Shown here one piece after another: positions 12,456-24,393 of a DNA stretch of 64,000 nt. The notes below the pieces were generated by a model. The model was not told the origin of the DNA. It was given only the letters and a program-made list of their open reading frames with translations, and made no database searches. The stretch's first letter is position 1. Each line of letters opens with the position of its first letter. The translations under genes and the position numbers were made by a program. Origin of the DNA: Cololabis saira. Its lineage: Eukaryota; Chordata; Actinopteri; Beloniformes; Belonidae. Location: positions 46,094,231-46,158,230 of the forward strand of contig NC_084598.1 in the NCBI RefSeq assembly GCF_033807715.1, in the 5' to 3' direction.

Positions 12456-13453
12456 TGGACAGTACTATACTAGATGAAAATAAGTGGAGAACTAACAAAC
12501 GGTTACAAGTTCTAACTTAAGGCAACATATTGCTATTAAGTGCCAAATTGAATGTACAATGTGTATTGCAAATTACCATTGCAAACTTTACCTGAACGTT
12601 GAGGCTGTGGAATGACTTGCGGTTGACATAGTCCGCTTCATTCTCACCCAGACGTGCGGAGATGGGAATGTGCGTACAATCTATGGCACCGGTCACTCTG
12701 GGGAACCCTATGACAGGAGTAGGCTGCATTTAATATACAATAGTATACGTCATAGGGTGTACATTATTTATAGATGAAGTAGTTAAATAGGTTGATGTAT
12801 ATTTTACCTGCTATGGCATAAAACCCCTCTTTAACAGACTGCGTCGGCAAGTGGCCAGGGAACACAACAAATCCATCCAGCATGTCTGTGAGGGCACGTG
12901 CCACTTTATGGATGGCATTGCAGACTGTATTCTTGCTTAGTTTTTCAGCATCACCCACAGCATACAGGTAGGTACCCGTGGCGAAGTACCGCAGGGCAAT
13001 GCAGATGGTTTGGGGCACTGTGAGCGCACGACTCCGACGTGTGGCACTGGCCACATACGGGTCGAGCAGCTGACACAAATATGCCATGCTCTCCGTCGAG
13101 AATCTGTATCGTTCATACAGGTACTCATCATCAAGCAAAGGGGTTTTGGCGGTCCCTGAATACGCGTTCTCTTCGGAGGGATCCTCTCACGATCCGCGGA
13201 CCGAGCTCCACTGGATTCTCTTCGAAAGGGCATGTCATTTTCCAAGAGAGCTGATTGGTCAGTGGGCGGTGCTTTTACACCCGGCGATCTGTATCTCGAA
13301 CATAACCTGCTCCGGAGCAGGTTAGCTGTTCAGCATAAGTTACCATGGCGATGTACCCCGGTAAGAAGTGAACCACCGTCGTAGTCCTGAAAACCCAGGG
13401 TTAAACCTGAAGTTACCTCGCTAATCCCAAATCCCGCTTCGTAGTACAGGCCC

Positions 13454-14255
13454 CTGGTGGCTCCTCCTTTTATACCCTCTGTTTTTAACCGTCTTTACTC
13501 CTGGTGGCTCCTCCTTTTATACCCTCTGTTTTTAACCGTCTTTACTCCTGGTGGCTCCTCCTTTTATACCCTCTGTTTTTAACCGTCTTTACTCCTGGTG
13601 GCTCCTCCTTTTATTCCCTCTGTTTTTAACCGTCTTTACTCCTGGTGGCTCCTCCTTTTATACCCTCTGTTTTTAACCGTCTTTACTCCTGGTGGCTCCT
13701 CCTTTTATACCCTCTGTTTTTAACCGTCTTTACTCCTGGTGGCTCCTCCTTTTATACCCTCTGTTTTTAACCGTCTTTACTCCTGGTGGCTCCTCCTTTT
13801 ATTCCCTCTGTTTTTAACCGTCTTTACTCCTGGTGGCTCCTCCTTTTATTCCCTCTGTTTTTAACCGTCTTTACTCCTGGTGGCTCCTCCTTTTATACCC
13901 TCTGTTTTTAACCGTCTTTACTCCTGGTGGCTCCTCCTTTTATACCCTCTGTTTTTAACCGTCTTTACTCCTGGTGGCTCCTCCTTTTATACCCTCTGTT
14001 TTTAACCGTCTTTACTCCTGGTGGCTCCTCCTTTTATACCCTCTGTTTTTAACCGTCTTTACTCCTGGTGGCTCCTCCTTTTATTCCCTCTGTTTTTAAC
14101 CGTCTTTACTCCTGGTGGCTCCTCCTTTTATACCCTCTGTTTTTAACCGTCTTTACTCCTGGTGGCTCCTCCTTTTATTCCCTCTGTTTTTAACAGTCTT
14201 TACTCCTGGTGGCTCCTCCTTTTATTCCTCTGTTTTTAACCATCTTTACCGCCTG
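13454..14255. repeat. 47-bp subtelomeric minisatellite, second block
   Basis: About 17 further units of the array interrupted by the Harbinger element. Units alternate between TTTTATACCC and TTTTATTCCC variants, and the array ends by decay into unique AT-rich sequence. Confidence 0.95.
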
Positions 14256-16180
14256 TTTTACCACCAACTTTACACACTAATCATTTACTGATGGAAATAT
14301 AATAGTTATTTTATTATTTTAAGCCTTCTAACCTTGTTTTTAGTTAAATATATGTAATGTTTATCTTAATTCTTTCAAAATAAATAACTTTTAACCTTGT
14401 TATTTAGATGACCACAAAAAAATGAATGCCATACCCGTTTTAAGATTAAAATCTTTTTAATGCTGTTTTTAATTTAAATAAATCTGATACTTGAATTTCA
14501 GAGGAATGGGATTAAGGTTAGTGTTAGGAAAAGGAACCTGTCCCCGTAGACAGGAGGTGTCCGTCTGTCCTGCAGCTCCCAATGACGCTGGTTCACTCAT
14601 TCATCACCTTTACGAGTTTTTATAGGATGGAAAAATTATTAGGAAAATGAAAAAAGTGAAAATTGAAAATGAAAAAAGTGAAAATTGGTTTTAAATATAA
14701 AAGTCAAATAAAATAAAACCATTCCATTTTAAGGTTTTCTAAAAGGGGATTTTGTAATGTATATGAATTGAAAAGAAAAAAATATACTGAGTTTCAATGT
14801 AAAATGTAAATGTTTTATTAAATGAAATAAAACATTAGATTTTAAATAAAACTATTTAAGCTTTCTACAAAAAATAAAAATAATTAAAATGTATTATTAA
14901 CAAATGAGTGTGTGCTGGGGCAACGTTTCCACCGTGTCCGTTCCTCCTCAGGCCATTTATAATCATTAGGAATTTAAAAGCATTATGAGTAAATTATGCT
15001 TTATTAATGTCCCATAAGATTCTTAATCTATATCCATGAATTTAATGAATTTCACCACTACAAAAAATACATTTGGAGTCAGGGTTAGAATTTAATTGTA
15101 TTATTTTAGACCTTTTAACCTTGTTTTTGATCAAATTAATGTAATGTTTATTTTAACTACTTATTTCAAAATAAAGAACTTTAAGCCTTGTTTTTTAGAT
15201 GAGACTATTTTTTTTTTTTTTAATGGATGACATAACTTTTTAAAGATTAAAATCTTTTTAACCCTGTTTTAAGTTAAATAAATCTGATACTTGAATGTTA
15301 GAGGAATGGGATTAAGGTTAGTGTTAGGAAAAGGAACCTGTCCCCGTAGACAGGAGGTGTCCGTCTGTCCTGCAGCTCCCAATGACGCTGGTTCACTCAT
15401 TCATCACCTTTACGAGTTTTTATAGGATGAAAACATTATTAGGAAAATGAAAAAAGTGATAAAAAAGCAATAAAACAAATGTGTGCCTCAATGCAAACGT
15501 TTCAACTCTGTCCACGTAGACAGGTGTCCGGTCTGTCCGGGCAGCTCCCAATGACGCTGGTTCACTATTTGATGTTTTGAAAAAAAACTCATCATTTTTA
15601 TAAAAAAAAATAAAAGGAATTTTAAACTCATTTTAATGAAAAAGAATTTGATTTTTTTTATGAAATAAATGAACAAAAAGGAGTTTTTAAATCAGAAACA
15701 ACTAAGGAAGGTGTTCCAAATGAAGAGGTTTGGATCTGTGGGTCTTCCTCAGGCTGGAAACAGTAAAACTGTGAAGATATATGTCTTTTTAACCCTGTTT
15801 TGAAGTTAAATAAATCTAAGACTTGAATTTTAGAGGAATGGGATTCAGGTTAGTGTTAGGAAAAGGAACCTGTCCCCGTAGACAGGAGGTGTCCGTCTGT
15901 CCGGGCAGCTCCGTTTCAACTCTTTTAAGAGTTTTCTTCACTGGCTCAGAGCTGTGAAACGTCTGCACTGTCCCAATAGAATATATATTAATATAATAAT
16001 ATATTCATGTAAGCTCCTCCTGCTACTCCGTCACCAGATCTTGGGTTACTGTAAAATTGGCCTTAAATATTAAAGTCAAGTGAAATAAATTCTATTTTAA
16101 GGTTTTTCTAAAAGGTGATTTTGTAAAGTCTATGAAATTTTTATTGATTATATTTTTGTGTTTGTATTTATCCAGCATTT
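14256..16180. repeat. Diverged duplicated blocks, AT-rich
   Basis: A block about 800 bp long occurs twice with moderate divergence (14290-14660 and 15085-15460) and again in part (15785-15915). The best landmark is GGAACCTGTCCCCGTAGACA followed by GGAGGTGTCCGTCTGTCC, at about 14534, 15331 and 15866, with a shorter form near 15510. Another shared piece (AAGGTTTT(T)CTAAAAGG-GATTTTGTAA) is at 14730 and 16100. No gene is visible. Confidence 0.75.
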
Positions 16181-16600
16181 AAAAGAAAAAACAATTAACT
16201 GAGTTTGGATGTATTCTGGAGTTTTAATGTATGAATTTGTTTTAACATTGAATGTGTAGGGTTAGGGGTCAGAGGTTATCTATCTTATCACATCTTATCT
16301 ATCCAATCTTCATCCATATTATTTCCTTCATGAAAAAACTAAGCACACAATCCCAAAATGGGAAAGAATAACTGATTCAATGAAAAGAAAGAAAAATCAA
16401 AACCAAACCAAAAAAAACAATATTTTTATGTTTCTATTTTCTTACTTCCTCATAAAAAAAATAAATAAAAGAAGTGTGCCAGTAAACAAAACACAATAAA
16501 ACTGAACTCAGTTTCTTTATCCAGTGTCTGGTGAGAGCTGTTTCCTCACCAGCACCGGCAGCAGAATGAGCTCTCCTGCTGCTCTGCCTTTTATATACTC

Positions 16601-16670
16601 CTGCTGGCCCCGCCCCCTGCTGGCCCCGCCCCCTGCTGGCCCCGCCCCCTGCTGGCCCCGCCCCTCTACC
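16601..16670. repeat. GC-box tandem repeat
   Basis: Four copies of a 16-17 bp unit TGCTGGCCCCGCCCCC in otherwise AT-rich DNA. Each contains a CCGCCCC Sp1/KLF-type GC box. No adjoining gene supports a promoter call. Confidence 0.85.
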
Positions 16671-17388
16671 GTCTGTACCTTCTGTTTTCAGTCACTTTTT
16701 AACCTTTTTACATGAGCTTTTCAAATATTCTGGATTATTTATTCTTCACAATTCTAACCCCATGAATGAAATATATTTTTTGTTATATATTTATTGATTT
16801 ATTCATATATATTTTTATTCCTTTTAACATTTTTTAAACCATGAACTTTAAAAAAAAACTTTTTTTTACTTATGTATTTATTTATTTATTCATATAATTT
16901 TTTTTAGAGCTTTTAACAATTTTTAATATGAAGTTTTCAAACATTACCCATAAGTTTAACAATTTTAACCCCTTTCTAAATTAAATATTTTTTATGTATT
17001 TATTTATTTATTCATGTATTTAATAATTATTTTTTATATGAATTTATTTATTCATATACATTTTTTTAGAGCTTTTAACATTTTTTAATATGAACTTTTC
17101 AAACATTACCCATAAGTTTAACAATTTTAACCCCTTTCTAAATAAAATATTTTGTATGTATTTATGTATTTATTCATATTCAGGCTAGCGCCGTCTCCCA
17201 TAACGGACGTCCAATTTCCCTCCATAACTGAATCAATAAAAAAATAATAATGATAAAAATAAAAATCAACCAAAAAAAAATGTTTTTGAATTGATTTTTT
17301 ATGTTTGTATTTTTTGTATTTTTCTAATTCCTTTCCTTTTCTTCTTCCCCCCTGCTTCCCCCATTTCACCTGGCCGATTGTTCCCCAG
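16671..17388. other. AT-rich sequence without a gene
   Basis: Repeated TTTATTTATTTATTCATAT blocks, including a near-duplicate at 16908-16980 and 17065-17140 (GAGCTTTTAACA, then CATTACCCATAAGTTTAACA). Near 17180-17230 a CTAGCGCCGTCTCCC, ACGGACGTCC stretch resembles part of a retroposon, but I cannot place it. Confidence 0.5.
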
Positions 17389-17426
17389 CCTGAACGCAGC
17401 GCCTTAGACCGCTCGGCCATCCTGAC
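17389..17426 (-). pseudogene. 5' half of tRNA-Leu (CAG), cut at the anticodon loop
   Basis: Read from 17426 downward, GTCAGGATGGCCGAGCGGTC followed by TAAGGCGCTGCGTTCAGG matches the first 38 bases of eukaryotic tRNA-Leu-CAG, with a complete A box. The match stops just after the CAG anticodon, and no 3' half with a B box follows. Confidence 0.85.
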
Positions 17427-17577
17427 TTGTTCCAGCTCTTAGAGACGGATGAAAATGCAGGATGAGAAGAATTAATTTCCCGGCAGGATCAGAACTGTAT
17501 CTCCCATTGTCTGAGCTCATATTATAGCACGTTACGTAGAATGACACTCTCCAGGTGACCACAATAACAGCAGAAGG

Positions 17578-17648
17578 GGTTTCATGGTGTAATGGTCATC
17601 ACTCTGGACTTTGACTCCAGTAATCTGAGTTCAATTCTCAATGGAAGC
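17578..17648 (+). tRNA. tRNA-Gln (TTG)-like, degenerate
   Basis: A 71-base tRNA form: acceptor GGTTTCA against TGGAAGC, an A box in TGGTGTAATGG, anticodon stem CTGGA/TCCAG with loop CTTTGAC giving anticodon TTG. The T arm is weakened (GTTCAATTCTC instead of GTTCAAATCTC) and the acceptor has a mismatch, so it is more likely a decayed copy than an active gene. Confidence 0.7.
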
Positions 17649-18465
17649 TGTCAGTCCTCCAAACAACCAAGTCCATGTCCATGCCCACATCTCTGATGAT
17701 TGGGTATTCATGACTTCCATTACATGTCTGTGTCTCCAATGCTATGAAACCCAATGGTTGTTGAATTGTCCACCAAGTGGGAGCCACCAGAGAGTCTGCT
17801 GGCTAACTGGTTTCACCACAGTTGAAAGTGGAGCTGTGCTGCAGTGACAGGAGAGCAGCAGCTTGAGAGGACACTTGTGTGAACGGCTTTATGTTGTGTA
17901 GGCGTCTCCACTGGTGTGAACCGTCCATGGGATCCCAGGAATAAACCTCAATCTAATCCTTCTGATTCATGTATTTCAACTTTACTGAAAGGATAGCTGA
18001 TGTACTTTACGCGTTATGGTCACTTCTTGAATATGGTCAGCAAAAGTACTCGATGGTACATGTACGAAGGAAAGAGGAGGAATTCTGACAGAAGATCTTG
18101 AAGCCAGCTTCACTTTCTGTCTCACTATGAGGAAAGAAATAATCTAGAAACATCTAAACCTGCAGGTCAGTGAGCTCTGGAGAACAGGGATGAGAAACAC
18201 TGATTTAAGCAACATCGTCACTTCCTGTTATTGCAGTCTGTTGTCGTTGTACAGTGTTGCAGGCTCTTACTCCTCCAGACCTTTTCTGTCTAAACTTATA
18301 TGGTTTTCTGGTAAAATTATCATATATCTGGTTAATTAAACACTCGCACATTTTTCTCTTCCGTAACTTTCATTGTCACCAATCACTCGTACACTTTCTG
18401 TCTGTTAGCTTCTTAGCATGGCCTCCTCTTCTCCCACTGTAAGTGTCTGAACTGTAGTTTATTCA
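17649..18465. other. No feature recognised
   Basis: Mixed-composition sequence with short ORFs only (up to 68 codons), without family resemblance, splice pattern or repeat structure that I can support. Confidence 0.4.
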
Positions 18466-18700
18466 TTCAATTCAAATCAATTAAATTCAATTCAATTCAA
18501 TTTAATTTTATTTATATAGCGTCTATTACAACAGAAGTGTCTCTAGGTGTTTCCAGAGACCCAGAACATGAACCCCCGAGCAATTATTACATAAACATAA
18601 CAAAATCCGAACAAGTTCTAATCAGTTCTGAACACATTCCTAACGAGATCACAAAGTTTCAAACAAGGTCCGAACACGGGTCCTAATAACTCCGAACAAG
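18466..18700 (-). mobile_element. L2/CR1-type LINE 3' end fragment
   Basis: An AATTC-rich tail followed by TTTTATTTATATAGCGTCTA is the complement of the 3' end found at 29338, 59354 and 62582 ((TTGAA)n tail). It continues into the matching 3' UTR (CAGAGACCCAGAACATGA). No coding part remains. Confidence 0.8.
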
Positions 18701-18851
18701 CACGCAGATCACGTGATGTTGGAGGGGGCCTGGCTATCGCTTGAAAGTCTCGGCCATTTTTCACCCGCTATAACACTTGCTCCATCGCGACATGAGGTTT
18801 GGAAACTTGAGTAAAAGTCAAGAACAAGCCAAATGTTCAAGCATGTAAAAA

Positions 18852-18933
18852 GTCGTTGTGGCCGAGTGGTTAAGGCGATGGACTTGAAATCCATTGGGGA
18901 TTCCCCGCGCAGGTTCAAATCCTGCCAACAACG
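18852..18933 (+). tRNA. tRNA-Ser (TGA)
   Basis: An 82-base tRNA with all arms: acceptor GTCGTTG against CAACAAC (one C-A mismatch) and discriminator G, A box TGGCCGAGTGG, anticodon arm ATGGA/TCCAT with loop CTTGAAA (anticodon TGA), the long variable arm of class II tRNAs (GGGGA/TCCCC), and B box GGTTCAAATCC. It is the best-preserved tRNA in the window and may be functional; a T run for Pol III termination is not obvious directly after it. Confidence 0.93.
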
Positions 18934-19078
18934 GTTAATGTTTGAACATGCAAGAAGACTTGCAGTTGTTAACCATAGACTAAAATTACTAAACTAATCA
19001 GTGGGATTTTTTTGTGTTCTCCCCAGCATGCATTAATAGGTAACATCAGCCTACATTAAGTTAGTTTTACATTTCTTT

Positions 19079-19117
19079 CCAAGCAGTCGGCCCAGGTTCG
19101 GTTCCTGGCTATCGTGA
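19079..19117 (+). pseudogene. 3' half of a tRNA-Gly (TCC)-like gene
   Basis: CCAAGCAGTCGGCCCAGGTT and the following CGGTTCCTGGC match the 3' half of tRNA-Gly-TCC from the anticodon loop to the acceptor, with a B box GGTTCGGTTCC. The preceding bases do not contain a 5' half. Confidence 0.7.
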
Positions 19118-20238
19118 CTGTGAACGTCTTTATATCTTACCAAACTTAACAGACGGCCTTCTAATGGCCCGCCTGCTGAATAACAGAAGAGTGGTTCTTC
19201 ATGATCACACCTCCTAATAAACTGCCTTACAAGGTACAGTCTACCTTAAACACTTAAATACTTTCTTGTTGATGTCACCAAAGTTTCATGCTAATCTAAA
19301 CTGACAAGTGTAATGTTCGATCACTTGTGTTATTTACATGATGAATTTAAATAAAAAAGAGCTACTAAAGAACGTGTTAGGCCCTGTCCCAATTCTCCCC
19401 CTACCCCTCGTTTTCATCACTACCCCTAAGTTTTGCGCGTTCCCGTGAGGGTAGTGGTTCCTATTCCTCTTTTCACCTAGGGGGAGTGGAGAAAACGAGG
19501 GGTAGTGGCTGAATCTGTCCCTACGGATCGAGGGATTTGCAATCCTCACTAGCTGACATAGGGACCAAAAAAAGAATGCTTTTCATCGTCATTTGCGGAC
19601 TGAAAAAAAAAAAAACATGGCGGACATTTCTTATTTTTTAGTGAATAAAATCAATATTTAGTTAGTTTCTGCATAAAAATGAGTTTTGATTACATTTCTA
19701 GCGAGAAATATATATTTTACTTTCATAATATTCACTCAGTGAATTTACATACCGTAGATGACCATTTAGTAGCCCGGGCGTTTAATATGCTAAATCCACT
19801 TGGACCCCAGGCGTTTATAAGAACCAGGCGGGTATTTGCACCAGGCTACAATTTATTTTTGCAATGAGCAGCACCAGACCATTACTTACAAAGAACATAT
19901 GAGATCACCATAGTACCACTGGAACTAAAATTGTACACACTGTACACAACACAACTGTGTTACCATACAAACTGTAACACAACTTAACTACCAGGTAAGC
20001 ATGAGCAACTCCACCACCACCATCCAAACAACAAATTGTAAAATACAAGTACTGTAGGTCAAAAGTGTACCAGCAACAATTGAAATAAAACACAATACAC
20101 TGGTAATAAAAATAAATCAGGCACTCTACCTTTGAAATAAAACAAAGTTCATGTTTTTGGTAAATAAAACAGTGCAAATACAATTATGGTACCAGTAAAA
20201 AACAACCTCATCACCATCAAAACAGCACAGCAATAGGC

Positions 20239-21977
20239 CTAACTCCACTCATCATCATCCTCATCCTCCACCCCCTCCTCTTCCCCCCCTTCCTCCTCCT
20301 GCTCCAACCCCTCCTCTTCATCCCCCTCATAATCATCGTCCTCAATCACATGCTCATTGAGGAACTGCTGATCCTCATCGCTCTCCTCCTCTTCCTCAGC
20401 TGCCACATCAGCCTGCTCTCTGGCCCTCACAAGTAGCTCTCTCCCTGGCTGGCATGGCTGTCCTTCCCTGAAGCAATGAATCCCATCATCTTCACTTCCA
20501 TCAGCCGCCACCGTCAGCCCACACACCTGGGATACCAATAAACAGCAATCAGCACACAGTCAACACATACACGCGCCTGGACGCACACACGGACGCACCG
20601 AGACACACATACCGAGACACACACGCCTGGACGCACACACGGACGCACCGAGACGCACACACGGACGCACCGAGACGCACACACGGACGCACCAAGACGC
20701 ACACACGGACGCACCGAGACACACACACGGACGCACCGAGACACACACACGGACGCACTGAGACACACACACGCGCGCATTACCTTGAATGAGTTGATCA
20801 AAGTGTCCTTATCCAGAGCGTCCCAGGCTCTCAGGACCCAGTCGACCAGAAGGCGGCGAGAGGGGGCTCTGAGGTTCCCTGACTTGGTGTAAGTCTTGTC
20901 GCTATCACCTGCCATCCAGCTGTCATAGAAGTCGCGGAGGTGCGCTTTGAAGGGGGCGTTCCATACCACGTCAGGGGCCTGAATGTACTTAGTGCAACCT
21001 CCTGGTATTACTGCCATGGTAAGCTTGTACCCTCTCAGCGCTGTCTTCGTGGCCGCGCTGATATGGCAGCGGTATGAATCCCATGCCAGCAGCCTTGGTC
21101 CGAAGCTGAATTTACCCACCACCTTCTGGAGCCATTCAGCTGTCAGGTCGTCATTGAACCACCCATTCATGGAGGAAGTTATGACGGCTCCGGGGATATT
21201 TTGCATGGCCTTTACATCGCGGATGGCTCCTTTGAACACGATGAAAGGCTTAAGCTTTGTCCCATCTGCTTTGGCTGCCAGGGCCACCGTGACGCGCGCC
21301 TTTTCGTGCCCGGTGGTCTTCAGCGTGACAGTGCGAGCCCCTCTCTCATTTATTGTACTGCTGCCCACCATGTCAAACCACACAGCTGTCTCGTCCATGG
21401 CGATGATATTCTTACTTTGTATCTTCTTGCTCTGTGTCTGGCGAGTGGTGAAAACAATAAAGTTGACCAGCTTTTGGACGGGAGCGTCCTTCTGAGCGAC
21501 AGTTGTTCTCCTCCTGAGAGTAAAATTATTGCGTTTGAGGAACCGACGAAGCCATCCGGTCGTTGCTTTGAACACATCCCCATCTCTCCTGTCAGTCGCG
21601 GACGCATACAACTCCTTGGCTTTGACACGGATCATCTTGCGTGAGACTCGCAGGTCTCGTCCACGAGTGTGGTGTATCCACCGACACAGGTTAGCCTCAA
21701 GTTCCTCACTAATTTTCTTCCTCCCTCCACCTGACAAGCGAGCCCGCTTGCCATCAACCACCGCTTGCGCAGCCAGCTCACTTTTTTTTTGTCTCCATTC
21801 ACGGACACGTTTCGGATCCACATCAAATTTTCTGGCCGCCGCCTCTCCAGAATTCTGCTCTGCATATGTCACAACTGCTAACTTGAATTTCATGTCAAAG
21901 TGTCTCTTTTTCTTCTTTCTAACATTTCCCCCCCTCTCCTCTTGTCTCTCCTCTAACACCTGCTCGTTTTGCTCCAT
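20239..21977 (-). CDS. pogo-type transposase, 2 exons, acidic C-terminus
   Basis: Exon 1 is 21977-20784 (398 codons) and exon 2 is 20526-20239, joined by a GT-AG intron in phase 0; the product is about 493 residues. Domain order: basic N-terminus, a Brinker/psq-like helix-turn-helix (about 28-70, KFDVDPKRVREWRQKK), a CENP-B-like second DNA-binding domain (about 85-165), then the DDE domain with Asp residues in IIAMDETAVWFD, LLAWDSYRCH and QAPDVVWNAPFK (a DDD triad, as in pogo). Exon 2 adds a strongly acidic tail of Glu/Asp runs ending DEDDDEWS. Without splicing, translation would run into the intron minisatellite; the clean donor after NSFK argues for splicing. It is close to the POGK-like vertebrate group, with the subfamily uncertain. 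Confidence 0.9.
20570..20776. repeat. 20-bp minisatellite in the pogo intron
   Basis: About ten copies of ACACACGGACGCACCGAGAC with A/G variation, filling most of the 257-bp intron of the transposase gene. Cysteine- and valine-rich reading frames here are artefacts. Confidence 0.95.
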
Positions 21978-22506
21978 GTTCTTGTGTCGATCTCTGGATT
22001 GCGTGCGCTTCCCTCCTTTTATGTTTTCCGCGGCCTCTTTCTTCTTCTTTGTTTACGTACTGGTACCTTATTACCGGTAGTCGCCCGGGCGTTTAATTGA
22101 ACCGGCGTTTATTATGCCAAATGGGCTCGGACCCCCGGCGGCTATTAGAGCACAGGCGCGTATTTGCGCGCGGGCGACTATTTGGTCATCTACGGTAATC
22201 ACTTTTTTGTTCGCTAAGATCGCGCCGGAATAAAGGCTGTTAAGTTACGGCGTAGGCTACGTAAGCTACGTAAGCTACGCTGTAGGCTCTGTGTCGATTT
22301 GACTCGCCGACCGAGGGCAAACATCATTTACAGACTCTCAAATTGTGACCGAGGGAGCAAGCATTTTTTTGTGAGAAATAGAGAGAAATAATCCTGTGAC
22401 TCGTCAGATTTGTTTTGGATGTTTCTGATATAATAGTTTTCAGAAACCACAAAGCTGTTATCTGGGTAATTTACACACTTTCAGATAAAGCTGAAGTGAA
22501 GATAGC

Positions 22507-22631
22507 GGAGCTGATTTATGGTTCCGCGTTAAATCGACGCAGAGCCTGCGGCGTAGGTTACGCGGCGCCGTACGCCGTACCCTACGCCGTAGGCTCTGCG
22601 TCGATTTAACGCGGAACCATAAATCAGCTCC
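22507..22631. mobile_element. Palindromic MITE (Angel-like)
   Basis: An almost perfect 125-bp inverted repeat: GGAGCTGATTTATGGTTCCG on the left and its complement at the right, with CGACGCAGAGCC and GGCTCTGCGTCG further in. The sequence strongly resembles the fish Angel group of foldback MITEs. A diverged fragment of the same type (GGCGTAGGCTACGTAAGC) is at 22245-22305. Confidence 0.8.
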
Positions 22632-22871
22632 GGAGCCGGCAGGCTCTTCTCATCCCGAAAACTTCGGATCAAATATCTTACCAGGCGTTATTTCAATAAA
22701 CTGAGCCCAGGTTGGGGATCTTAACGGTTACTTTTACGCCTGAAAAAATATTAAAACTTAATAAAGTGCCATATTAACAGCACTACAGCTGAAATTAAAA
22801 CAGCTTTTGGCTCTCTGCTTCCTGATCAGGTTAGGGATGAAAACGAGGGGGAGTGGAGAAATGGGACAGGC

Positions 22872-23245
22872 ACCTGGGCCAAGTGCCCTAGATCTCCCCC
22901 TTCTTTTTTAGGGGGTAGGGAAGAAAAGAAGGGGGAGTATTGGGATTGGGCCTAAATCACTCACTCTAAAGGGACAGATTCAGACACTCGCCCTCGTTTT
23001 CTCCACTCCCCCTAGGTGGAAAGAGGAAGTGGGAACCACTTCCCTCACGGGAACAAGCAACATTTAGGGGAAGGGATGAAAACAAGGGCTAGGGGGAGAA
23101 TTGGGACAGGCCCCTGGGAAGATTTCAAGTGCCCTAAAATCTGTCCCTTCTTTTTTAGGGGTAGTGAAGAAAAGAAGGGCGAGTGAAAGAAAGTAGGGCT
23201 AGTGAAGAAAAGTAGGGGGTGTATTGGGATTGGGCCTTAGTCAGT
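22872..23245. repeat. Cluster of hAT-like element termini
   Basis: The end motif GGGGGAGTATTGGGATTGGGCC occurs at about 22932 and, as GGTGTATTGGGATTGGGCC, at 23218. Between them GAGAATTGGGACAGGCC (about 23096) is the other terminus type. These are stacked MITEs or one partly duplicated element; no coding capacity. Confidence 0.6.
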
Positions 23246-23521
23246 TCTTCAAAGTGCCAGTTCTTCTCTTCAACTATACGTTCATCAGTGGACTCCGAAG
23301 TTGAAAACCAGCTCATCTTGGATGAATTGGAGCAATCCAGGATTTCCTTTGTACATGTGCCATCAAGTACTTTCTCTGACAAAACTCAACCATTCAACAA
23401 AAGTGTCCATAAAGTGGAAGTACATCAGTTATCCTTTCTTTAAATCTGAAATAAATATGTTTGTTTGATTGAATCAGAAACATTAGTCAACAACATGTAG
23501 TAAAAGAGAACATAACGTGTT
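23246..23521. other. No feature recognised
   Basis: Short ORFs on both strands (about 75 codons) overlap each other and show no family resemblance. An AATAAA lies near 23450. Confidence 0.4.
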
Positions 23522-23588
23522 TCCCTGAAGGTGTAGTGGGCAGGATTTGCTGCTTTCATGGCCCAGGTTCAATTTCCATTCATTGTAG
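23522..23588 (+). pseudogene. tRNA-Glu (TTC)-like relic
   Basis: TCCCTGAAGGTGTAGTGGGC begins like tRNA-Glu, GCTTTCA keeps the TTC anticodon region, and CCCAGGTTCAATTTCC retains a B box. The 3' anticodon stem is shortened and the acceptor no longer pairs, so this is a decayed copy. Confidence 0.6.
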
Positions 23589-24233
23589 AAATATGATCAG
23601 TTTCTTCTTCTATTGTATATATGTTTGTGCTTCTGTCTGATTATTGCGTTGGCTGCCTAACCTCTTGGTAATTATGACCAATTCAACTGTGCCCATGTCT
23701 TATCAAACTGGACATCATTTCAGCAGTTAAATGTCCACCTGTTCTTCAAGAAAATATGTAAGGAATTAGCTTTAAAAACCAAATACCAGAAAGCAGACTG
23801 AAGCCTCATCACATTCTAACAGCCCTCATGAATATTGAGGTGATTATTGGTGCTCGTCAGTGAACGGTCGTTGGCGTCACTGCCAGGGTTCTTGAGAAAG
23901 CTTTGATCCAGTCAGAACTGGGTACAAAGAGAGAGCTCTGTTCATTCAAATGACAGTGACAGTTGTCATTATCAAACCTCTTCAAGTTTAGGGCCTCTTT
24001 CTAAGAGAATGTTGTAATGCAATGGATGACAACACATGTCTAACTGAATATACCTGCAAACATGCAGCTTATACAACAAGAGGTTGATGTATCAGCTAAG
24101 GGACAAATGGTGGTAAGTAGCTTGTGATATTGAAGGAACCATCAAAGTTACTTTCCCTGACATGACTGCTCACCTTCTCATGTGGCTGGGAAACTTTGAC
24201 GTCTCATTCAGCTGTTTCAGGTTCTTTCCTGCA
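23589..24233. other. No feature recognised
   Basis: No ORF, repeat or RNA gene that I can support. Composition is ordinary. Confidence 0.4.
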
Positions 24234-24393
24234 GCGTTGGTGGTGTAGTGGTCAACATGGCTGCTTCTTCCGGCTCTCAGCGAAGGCGGATGCTTTTTCT
24301 GCTCCTCTCCCTTAACTGCCTGCCCTGCTACTGCTTTTGTCCTGTCTCGTCTTCAGAGTCTCTTATTTTCACTCCTACGAAAACTCTACAATC

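Larger units (their letters stand above)
19752..22195 (-). mobile_element. pogo/Tigger-type transposon, 2444 bp
   Basis: Perfect 12-bp terminal inverted repeats CCGTAGATGACC flanked by TA on both sides, the target duplication of Tc1/mariner-pogo elements. The repeats extend imperfectly into subterminal GC-rich sequence (GCCCGGGCGTTTAAT occurs near both ends). It encodes one spliced transposase on the minus strand with no visible stop, so this copy may be recent. Confidence 0.93.
19379..22871. mobile_element. Outer hAT-like element holding a pogo insertion
   Basis: The left end GGCCCTGTCCCAATTCTCCC and a mirror-image end at about 22835-22871 (GATGAAAACGAGGGGGAGTG, GAAATGGGACAGGC) look like two termini of one non-coding DNA element of about 1 kb, split by the pogo element at 19752-22195. 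Target duplication was not resolved, so the right boundary is uncertain. Close relatives of these termini lie at 22900-23240 and 37665-37742. Confidence 0.5.

Noticed and set aside
16251..16275. Second telomere-like signal (GGGTTAGGGG)
   Set aside because: A single GGGTTAGGGG match without repetition.
20549..20772. Cysteine-rich repeat ORFs within the pogo gene
   Set aside because: They fall in the intron minisatellite; splice sites on both sides give a consistent frame.
20983..22080. Plus-strand ORFs of 147-183 codons opposite the pogo transposase
   Set aside because: Antisense shadows of a well-supported transposase.
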